This document shows positions 1-6,241 of a DNA stretch of 28,553 nucleotides, piece after piece (position 1 is the stretch's first letter; every line of letters starts with the position of its first letter). Position numbers and translations under genes: made by a program. The notes beneath the pieces were generated by a model that did no database searches, was not told where the DNA came from, and saw only the letters and a program-made list of their open reading frames with translations. Where the stretch lies: NCBI GenBank assembly GCA_039714555.1, contig JBDLJB010000033.1, forward strand, positions 1 to 28,553. Direction: 5' to 3'. Origin of the DNA: Namhaeicola sp039714555. GTDB taxonomy: Bacteria; Bacteroidota; Bacteroidia; Flavobacteriales; Flavobacteriaceae.

Positions 1-89
1 TCTACTCAATTCTTACGCTGTCAATTTTCAATTCTTTCAATGAACTTTTCCTCAAACTTATCCCTTAACATTTTCACTCTCATTCTAAG
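1..89 (-). other. Possible rRNA-operon leader (partial)
   Basis: This is the transcribed region predicted downstream of the 96-125 promoter. It has no long open reading frame: the first ATG frame on the minus strand stops after 20 codons. It does contain the GTTCATTGAA...TTGACAGCG block that I associate with leaders of Bacteroidota rRNA operons. The assignment rests on remembered similarity, not on a search, and the structural RNA would start beyond base 1. Confidence 0.4.
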
Positions 90-95
90 CGGGTG

Positions 96-125
96 CAAAT
101 ATAAAACAGTTTTTTTAACTAACAA
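96..125 (-). promoter_or_regulatory. Strong leftward Bacteroidota promoter, probably for an rRNA operon
   Basis: Read on the minus strand, TTG (125-123) is followed by 19 bases and then TATATTTG (103-96), a full match to the Bacteroidota sigma consensus TTG-N17-20-TAnnTTTG. Just downstream comes GCACCCGCTTAGAA, and then, towards position 1, GTTCATTGAAAGAATTG and TTGACAGCGTAAGAATT. From memory this resembles the leader in front of 16S rRNA genes in Flavobacteriia. The promoter match is seen directly; the rRNA assignment is inferred because the gene lies outside the window. Confidence 0.65.
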
Positions 126-186
126 TACTTTTTTAAAGAAATTTTATTTTATTTTTAAAGTATTATTTTAAACGAAATAATCTGCT

Positions 187-209
187 AAAAAATCCCATAA
201 TTTTTGGGA
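187..209 (-). terminator. Intrinsic terminator after the reductase operon
   Basis: On the minus strand a short stem TCCCA / TGGGA (209-205 and 197-193) with a 7-base loop is followed by six T (192-187). It lies about 95 bases past the stop codon of the leftward RmlD-like gene and fits a Rho-independent terminator, although the stem is only 5 bp. Confidence 0.5.
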
Positions 210-300
210 CAGCAAATGTATAATAAAACTTGATATTACAAAACAACTTTCGTGTTAAAGTTATTAACAATTTAGTGAAGCATTTCAATCAAAAAAATAA

Positions 301-1203
301 TTATGTGCTTTCTAATTGATTTTTAAATACTTGTAATCTTTCAACAAAAGAATACGAAGGTAATTTTAATTCATTTATTGACCTTGTTAAATCAAACCCT
401 GTCTTAGGCGGACGCTTAGCAGGTTGCTTTAAGCTCGCGGTTACAATAGGATTTATAAAAGATTTATCTAAACAAAAAACATTAGCAACCTCAATTGCTA
501 TTTCATAAATACTCATAAGTTGGTTACTTGAAACATTAAATACACCTTCAATATTATTTTCAAGAGCAAAGATGCCTGCTTGCGCTAGATCATCTACTAA
601 AGTTGGCATACGCAATTGATCAGTAACTATGTTAATTTGTTGCTTACTTTTAATGGAATCTATTATCCATGAAACGATATTATTTTTATTATCATCGGTT
701 AAACCATAAACTAGAATTGTTCTTAGTATGGTATGTTTAATATTTGAGTTGATAATAATTCCTTCTGACTTTAATTTTGATAAGCCATAATAATTAATAG
801 GATTTGGAATATCTTCTTCTTTATAAAATCCTTTTTCACCATCAAAAATAAAATCTGTGGATATATGAATTAAATGGATATCCTTTTTTTTACAATTTTC
901 AGCCAAAGTTCTAACTACATCAACATTAATAATATCACATTCTTTTTTATGCAATTCACAGGCATCAACATTGGTCATTGCTGCTGTATGGATAATAAAA
1001 TTAGGGTTTATCTTTTCAATTAGCTTACTTAGGTTATTTTCATCAGTAATATCTAAATTAATATAAGTGTAACCTTTTTTGTTTTTTAAACGATTCTCAC
1101 CTTTTGATACACCATATATATTATATGTGTGTTTTTTAACTAAAATTTTTATTAATTTTTGACCAAGCAAACCATTGCTTCCTGTAATTAATATTTTTTT
1201 CAT
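301..1203 (-). CDS. SDR family sugar-nucleotide reductase, RmlD (dTDP-4-dehydrorhamnose reductase)-like
   Basis: A 300-residue protein with an N-terminal Rossmann fold: TGxxGxxG at residues 7-14, the HTAAMTNVDACE block at 72-83, STDFIFDG at 115-122 and the catalytic Y139xxxK143. This is the pattern of extended short-chain dehydrogenases of the RmlD_sub_bind family, which reduce the 4-keto group of dTDP-4-keto-6-deoxy sugars with NAD(P)H in the cytoplasm. Length is normal for RmlD. No rmlA, rmlB or rmlC lies nearby, so the true substrate is uncertain; this gene alone cannot prove rhamnose synthesis, and a different sugar or unrelated reductase is possible. Its ATG directly abuts the TAA of the upstream K+ channel gene with no gap, implying translational coupling in one operon. 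Confidence 0.8.
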   Translation of the reverse strand: MKKILITGSNGLLGQKLIKILVKKHTYNIYGVSKGENRLKNKKGYTYINLDITDENNLSKLIEKINPNFIIHTAAMTNVDACELHKKECDIINVDVVRTLAENCKKKDIHLIHISTDFIFDGEKGFYKEEDIPNPINYYGLSKLKSEGIIINSNIKHTILRTILVYGLTDDNKNNIVSWIIDSIKSKQQINIVTDQLRMPTLVDDLAQAGIFALENNIEGVFNVSSNQLMSIYEIAIEVANVFCLDKSFINPIVTASLKQPAKRPPKTGFDLTRSINELKLPSYSFVERLQVFKNQLEST

Positions 1204-2211
1204 TTAAAAAAGTTGGTGTAATTTTTCAATTTGTTCCGGTTTTCCGATAACAATCAATTTAGAATTGGGAATTAATTTTGTATCTGCATCAGGATTTATA
1301 ATATACTCTTTATTTGGTGTTTTAAATCCTATTACATTACATCCGGTTTTTCTTCGCAAATTTAGATCAAGAATTGATTTATTTTTAAATTCTTCAGGAA
1401 GATCTTCAATAATCAGTTCTTCAATATTATTTGAACTTTCTCCTTCAATAGACAATCTGTCAATAAATTCAATAATATCCGGTGTTACTACCAATGATGC
1501 CATATGTTCTCCACCGAGTTTATCAGGCATGATCACATTATCAGCTCCTGCAATCTTTAATTTAGCGTATGATGAATCATTTGAAGCTCTACTGATAATT
1601 TTACATTTGGCATTTAATTGTCTGGCAGAAAGTACTACGTATAGATTATTAGCATCAGAGGGTAATGTAGTAATTAAACTTGCCGCATTATAAATACCTG
1701 CTTTTTTCAATACTTCATCATTGGTTGCATCTCCTTTAACCCATAATAAATTACCATCGAGCATAATTTGATCGATCAACTCAGTTTCGTTTTCAACAAC
1801 AACACATGGTTTATTATATTTAATTAATCTTTCTGCTGCTTGTTTTCCGTTTCTTCCATACCCACAAACGATAATGTGATTTGAAAGTTTGTCAATTCTG
1901 TTTTGCACTTTTTTATTTTTAAGTTCTTCAAAAAGTTTATTATTTGAAATATATTCAGTTAATACTGAAATTACATATCCATAAATACTAATACTTGTTA
2001 AAATTAATAATATTGTAAAAATTTTTGAATTTGTATCTAATGGTACCACTTCTTTAAACCCAACAGTTGAAATCGTTATTATAGTCATATAAAGGGCATC
2101 CACAAAACTATAACCTGAAATCATTATATAACCAAATGTACCTAATGCTATTACACCAAAAAGAAACGATAACGCAGTATAAACTTTAGATTTAATATTT
2201 CTTAATTTCAT
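1204..2211 (-). CDS. Two-helix potassium channel with RCK (TrkA_N and TrkA_C) domains
   Basis: A 335-residue inner-membrane protein. Two hydrophobic segments (about residues 12-32 and 64-85) flank a pore loop with TISTVGF at 46-52. The cytosolic part starts with an RCK/TrkA_N Rossmann domain, with G117xG119xxG122 and an acid (E140) at the end of the second strand, which in this family contacts nucleotide ribose. A TrkA_C domain fills about 255-335. The layout matches ligand-gated MthK/Kch-type channels that set K+ permeability in response to nucleotides or ions. The filter reads TVGFKE instead of the classical TVGYGD, so ion selectivity should not be assumed. It lies between the PspC-like gene (51-base gap) and the RmlD-like gene (no gap). 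Confidence 0.85.
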   Translation of the reverse strand: MKLRNIKSKVYTALSFLFGVIALGTFGYIMISGYSFVDALYMTIITISTVGFKEVVPLDTNSKIFTILLILTSISIYGYVISVLTEYISNNKLFEELKNKKVQNRIDKLSNHIIVCGYGRNGKQAAERLIKYNKPCVVVENETELIDQIMLDGNLLWVKGDATNDEVLKKAGIYNAASLITTLPSDANNLYVVLSARQLNAKCKIISRASNDSSYAKLKIAGADNVIMPDKLGGEHMASLVVTPDIIEFIDRLSIEGESSNNIEELIIEDLPEEFKNKSILDLNLRRKTGCNVIGFKTPNKEYIINPDADTKLIPNSKLIVIGKPEQIEKLHQLF

Positions 2212-2262
2212 CAGATTGTTTCAATTGTTCTTTGTGTTAAAATCATTTTATTTTTTAATAAT

Positions 2263-2490
2263 TTATAAATCAAAAACTGAACTCCTTTTTGTGTATAACA
2301 TATCTTTCAATCTCAATAAAAAGGCCAGTGTTAAATAAATTCCAAATGACAATCCAATGGTAACAAACGATATATAAATAAAAAATAAACGAACATTTGT
2401 AGCTCTAATTCCCATCTTATCAGCAAATCTAGATGAAACATCAAAGCCTCTCTTTTCAAAAAAATGTCGTATGGAATGAATGATCTTCAT
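2263..2490 (-). CDS. PspC-domain small membrane protein
   Basis: A 75-residue protein. An N-terminal polar part (1-30, with the motif ADKMGIRATNVRL at 23-35) leads into a hydrophobic hairpin or single helix at about 35-60 and a basic tail. The pattern of a short cytosolic start, a MGI-x-x-xxVRL turn and a membrane segment is that of the PspC/PspC-like family, known in other bacteria for envelope-stress signalling. In Bacteroidota such short stand-alone PspC proteins are common and their role is not defined. It appears to be the first gene of a leftward operon with the K+ channel and the reductase, and it diverges from uvrA across a 160-base gap. Confidence 0.75.
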   Translation of the reverse strand: MKIIHSIRHFFEKRGFDVSSRFADKMGIRATNVRLFFIYISFVTIGLSFGIYLTLAFLLRLKDMLYTKRSSVFDL

Positions 2491-2625
2491 AATTTCATTG
2501 CAATTTAAAAAATTTTAAAAATAAAAAAACATTTATTATTCATTTTATAACAATATATTTTAGATAATTAAAATATTATTAAAAGATCAGCTATAAAACA
2601 AGTTAGAAATGTTATTTGATTTATT

Positions 2626-2633
2626 TAAATTTG
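2626..2633 (+). promoter_or_regulatory. Promoter -7 box of uvrA
   Basis: TAAATTTG matches the Bacteroidota -7 consensus TAnnTTTG exactly and lies 17 bases before the uvrA ATG, giving a very short leader. The -33 element is weak (TTA at 2603-2605, 20 bases upstream). Confidence 0.55.
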
Positions 2634-2650
2634 CATTTTTCAATTTTTAA

Positions 2651-5476
2651 ATGCCAAAACAACAAAATTACATAGAAGTTTTAGGGGCAAGAGTACATAA
2701 TCTTAAAAATATTGATGTAAAAATACCCCGAGACAAACTGGTAGTTATTACCGGTTTAAGTGGTAGCGGAAAATCTTCGCTAGCTTTTGATACTATTTAT
2801 GCTGAAGGCCAGCGTAGGTATATTGAAACTTTTTCTGCTTATGCTCGTCAGTTTTTAGGTGGTTTAGAAAGGCCTGATGTTGATAAAATTGAAGGATTAT
2901 CTCCTGTAATTGCTATTGAACAAAAAACTACCAGTAAAAGTCCGCGATCAACTGTAGGTACCATTACCGAAATTTATGATTTTCTTCGATTGTTATATGC
3001 AAGAGCAGGTGATGCCTTTTCATACAACACTGGTGATAAAATGGTAAGTTATAGCGATGAACTTATTAAAGAATTGATCTTAAATGAATACCAAGATCAA
3101 AAGATTATGGTTTTAGCCCCCATTATTAAATCCAGAAAAGGTCATTACAGGGAATTGTTTGCCAATATTGCCAAACAAGGTTTTATTCGTGTTCGTATTG
3201 ATGGAGAGATTCGAGAAATTGAAAGAGGAATGCAGTTAGATCGTTACAAAACACATGATATTGAAATTGTTATTGACCGTTTGTCTATAGATAAAAAAAT
3301 TGATAAACGATTAAACGAAACTATTAAAACAGCAATGTATCATGGTGATGATACTTTAATGGTCATTAATTTTAACAACAATGAACCACGTTATTTTAGC
3401 AGAAATTTAATGTGCCCTTCCACAGGAATTTCATATCCAAAACCCGAACCCAATACATTTTCTTTTAATTCACCAAAAGGGGCCTGCCAACATTGCAATG
3501 GTATTGGTAAAGTTTATGAGATCAATTTAAACAAAATTATTCCAAATAGTAAAATATCAATAAATAATGGCGGAATTGCTCCTATTGGCGAACAAAAAAG
3601 CTCGTGGATCTTTAAACAACTAAATTTAATATCCGAAAAATATCAATTTTCACTTTCAGAACCCATTGATAAAATTCCTGCAAAAGCATTAGAAATAATA
3701 CTCTATGGTGGTAAAGAGAAATTTGATATTAGTTCAAAAGATTTGGGTATTACAAGAAATTATGAAATTGATTTTGAAGGAATTACAAATTTCATACAAA
3801 ACCAATACAATGAAAGTAACTCAAGTTCATTAAAACGTTGGGCTAAAGGTTTTATGGAAGAAAACTTCTGTTCTGTTTGCAACGGGAAACGATTAAAAAA
3901 AGCATCGCTACATTTTAAAATAAACAATAAATCAATATCGGATCTTACAGAAATGGATATCATACATTTATCCGATTGGTTTAAAGATCTACCTGACAAA
4001 CTTTCAAATAAACAAAAAATCATTGCTACTGAAATTTTAAAAGAAATTCAAACACGAATTCAATTTTTACTTGATGTTGGTTTGGATTATTTAACCTTAA
4101 ACAGGAGCTCTAAAACATTATCGGGTGGTGAAGCCCAAAGGATAAGGTTGGCTACTCAAATTGGTTCACAATTAGTTGGTGTTTTATACATTTTAGACGA
4201 ACCGAGTATTGGTTTACATCAAAGTGATAATCAAAAGCTAATTGAATCATTACAAAAATTACGCGATATTGGAAATTCAATTTTGGTTGTTGAACACGAT
4301 AAAGAAATGATCGAATCATCTGATTATGTTATAGATATTGGCCCTGAAGCTGGCAGACATGGAGGTGAAATTATTAGTAATGGAACTCCCAAAGAACTTT
4401 TAAAAAGTAATACTGTAACTGCAGCCTACTTAAATGGTACAAAGTTTTTTGAAATCCCTAAAGTCAGGCGAAAAGGAAATAATAAAAATATAATATTAAA
4501 AGGTGCTACCGGGAATAATCTTAAAAACGTAACACTCGAAATTCCTTTGGGTAAAATGATCTGTGTGACAGGAGTTTCCGGAAGCGGTAAATCTACTTTG
4601 ATTAATGAAACACTTTACCCAATTTTAAATCAGCATATTTATAATGCTGTAAAAACACCACTACCCTACAAATCAATCAAAGGCATTGAATATATAGATA
4701 AAATCATTGATATCAATCAGAGCCCTATTGGCAGAACACCTCGTTCAAATCCCGCAACCTATACCGGTGTTTTTAGTGAAATTAGAAATTTATATGCAAA
4801 AACTCCTGAAGCTCAAATAAGAGGTTATAAACCCGGAAGATTTTCTTTTAATGTTAAAGATGGTCGATGTGAAACCTGTAGAGGAGGCGGAGTTAGAGTA
4901 ATAGAAATGAATTTCTTACCCGATGTTGAAGTTGAATGTGAAACCTGTCAAGGTAAGCGATTTACACGAGAAACCTTAGAAATAAGGTATAAAGGAAAAT
5001 CTATTTCTGATGTATTAAATATGACCATAACGGAAGCCGTTCACTTTTTTGAGAATATTCCAAAAATTTATCGGAAATTAAAGACTATTCAGGATGTAGG
5101 TTTAGGTTATATTTCTTTAGGTCAGCAATCAACAACATTATCAGGCGGTGAGGCCCAACGAATAAAACTTGCAGCTGAACTGTCAAAAAAAGATACCGGA
5201 AATACATTGTATATCTTAGATGAACCAACTACGGGTTTACACTTTGAGGATATCAATATTTTAATGCAAGTTTTGAATAAATTAACCGATAAAGGTAATA
5301 CAGTTATTATAATTGAACACAATTTAGACGTTATCAAATTATCTGATTTTATTATTGATATAGGGCCCAGAGGTGGTGTAAAAGGTGGTAAAATACTTTT
5401 TGAAGGTACACCCGAAGAAATTGTTAAGGTTAAAAACAGTTATACAGGTCAATTTCTTAAAAAAGAATTACTTTAG
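2651..5476 (+). CDS. uvrA: Excinuclease ABC subunit A (UvrA)
   Basis: A 941-residue protein, full length for UvrA, the damage-sensing ATPase of nucleotide excision repair that loads UvrB. Two ABC cassettes are visible. The first has Walker A GLSGSGKSS at 35-43, signature LSGGEAQRI near 491-499 and LDEPSIGLH near 516. The second has Walker A GVSGSGKST near 640, signature LSGGEAQRI near 829 and LDEPTTGLH near 856. A complete zinc module CxxC...CxxC lies at about 739-762. In the first zinc module (255-282) the pattern is C255PST258...C279xxC282, so the second cysteine is missing. No Shine-Dalgarno is seen. The LOG gene follows 51 bases downstream and may be co-transcribed. Confidence 0.98.
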   Translation: MPKQQNYIEVLGARVHNLKNIDVKIPRDKLVVITGLSGSGKSSLAFDTIYAEGQRRYIETFSAYARQFLGGLERPDVDKIEGLSPVIAIEQKTTSKSPRSTVGTITEIYDFLRLLYARAGDAFSYNTGDKMVSYSDELIKELILNEYQDQKIMVLAPIIKSRKGHYRELFANIAKQGFIRVRIDGEIREIERGMQLDRYKTHDIEIVIDRLSIDKKIDKRLNETIKTAMYHGDDTLMVINFNNNEPRYFSRNLMCPSTGISYPKPEPNTFSFNSPKGACQHCNGIGKVYEINLNKIIPNSKISINNGGIAPIGEQKSSWIFKQLNLISEKYQFSLSEPIDKIPAKALEIILYGGKEKFDISSKDLGITRNYEIDFEGITNFIQNQYNESNSSSLKRWAKGFMEENFCSVCNGKRLKKASLHFKINNKSISDLTEMDIIHLSDWFKDLPDKLSNKQKIIATEILKEIQTRIQFLLDVGLDYLTLNRSSKTLSGGEAQRIRLATQIGSQLVGVLYILDEPSIGLHQSDNQKLIESLQKLRDIGNSILVVEHDKEMIESSDYVIDIGPEAGRHGGEIISNGTPKELLKSNTVTAAYLNGTKFFEIPKVRRKGNNKNIILKGATGNNLKNVTLEIPLGKMICVTGVSGSGKSTLINETLYPILNQHIYNAVKTPLPYKSIKGIEYIDKIIDINQSPIGRTPRSNPATYTGVFSEIRNLYAKTPEAQIRGYKPGRFSFNVKDGRCETCRGGGVRVIEMNFLPDVEVECETCQGKRFTRETLEIRYKGKSISDVLNMTITEAVHFFENIPKIYRKLKTIQDVGLGYISLGQQSTTLSGGEAQRIKLAAELSKKDTGNTLYILDEPTTGLHFEDINILMQVLNKLTDKGNTVIIIEHNLDVIKLSDFIIDIGPRGGVKGGKILFEGTPEEIVKVKNSYTGQFLKKELL

Positions 5477-5527
5477 CAGGCTTTTAATCTTCAAAAAGCT
5501 ATTAGAATAAAATTAAAAGATTTAATT

Positions 5528-6241
5528 ATGACTCCATCAGAAGACAAAAGAATTAGTGATAAATTGAAGCAAAAAACATGGAACGAAATTAAAACCAATG
5601 ATTCATGGGCTATTTTTAAGATCATGAGTGAATTTGTTGATGGATATGAAAAGTTAAGCCGTATCGGACCTTGTGTAAGTGTTTTTGGCTCTGCAAGAAC
5701 AAAACCAGGAGAAAAGTATTATGAAATTGCAGAAAATATTGCATTCAAACTAACCCAAAGTGGTTATGGAGTTATTACAGGTGGAGGACCCGGGATTATG
5801 GAGGCTGGTAATAAAGGTGCCCATCGTGGTGGTGGTGTTTCAGTTGGTTTGAATATTGATCTACCTTTTGAACAAAAAGACAATTCTTTTATTGACAGCG
5901 ATAAAAACTTAGATTTTGATTACTTTTTTGTACGCAAAGTAATGTTTGTGAAATATGCCCAAGGATTTGTAGCACTACCGGGAGGATTTGGTACTTTAGA
6001 CGAATTATTTGAAGCTATTACTTTAATTCAAACAAAAAAAATTGCCAAATTTCCTATTATATTGGTAGGAAGTGAATTTTGGAATGGTGTTTTAGAATGG
6101 ATTAAAAGTACACTTCTTCAAAAATTCAGCAATATAAGTTTAGTGGATCTTGACCTATTTACAATTGTAGATGATACTGATGAAGTTATTGAAATAATTG
6201 ATGCTTTTTATAAAAAACACCACTTTAGCCCTAATTTTTAA
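5528..6241 (+). CDS. LOG family protein (TIGR00730), nucleoside 5'-monophosphate phosphoribohydrolase
   Basis: A 237-residue Rossmann-like protein. It has SVFGSART near 51-58, the phosphate-binding GGGPGIMEAGNKGAHRGGG at 85-103, R136/K137 and the hallmark PGGFGTLDE at 151-159 (PGGxGTxxE). These mark the LOG (LONELY GUY) family, which cleaves ribose 5-phosphate from nucleoside monophosphates; in plants and some bacteria this releases cytokinin-like bases, while in most bacteria it is thought to serve nucleotide clean-up. The protein has a longer N-terminal extension (about 45 residues) than minimal LOG proteins. Its 3' end overlaps the longest possible reading frame of the next gene by 44 bases. 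Confidence 0.9.
   Translation: MTPSEDKRISDKLKQKTWNEIKTNDSWAIFKIMSEFVDGYEKLSRIGPCVSVFGSARTKPGEKYYEIAENIAFKLTQSGYGVITGGGPGIMEAGNKGAHRGGGVSVGLNIDLPFEQKDNSFIDSDKNLDFDYFFVRKVMFVKYAQGFVALPGGFGTLDELFEAITLIQTKKIAKFPIILVGSEFWNGVLEWIKSTLLQKFSNISLVDLDLFTIVDDTDEVIEIIDAFYKKHHFSPNF

Noticed and set aside
20..82. 20-codon ATG frame in the left-edge leader (minus strand)
   Set aside because: Too short, no known peptide, and the sequence is better explained as an rRNA-type leader.
301..1203. Calling the reductase rmlD (rfbD) with certainty
   Set aside because: Family motifs fit, but no other dTDP-rhamnose genes are in the neighbourhood, so the substrate is not supported.
1265..1693. Plus-strand open frame of 142 codons opposite the K+ channel gene
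   Set aside because: It is antisense to a clearly conserved RCK channel, has no domain pattern and low-complexity Ser/Ile content typical of a shadow frame.
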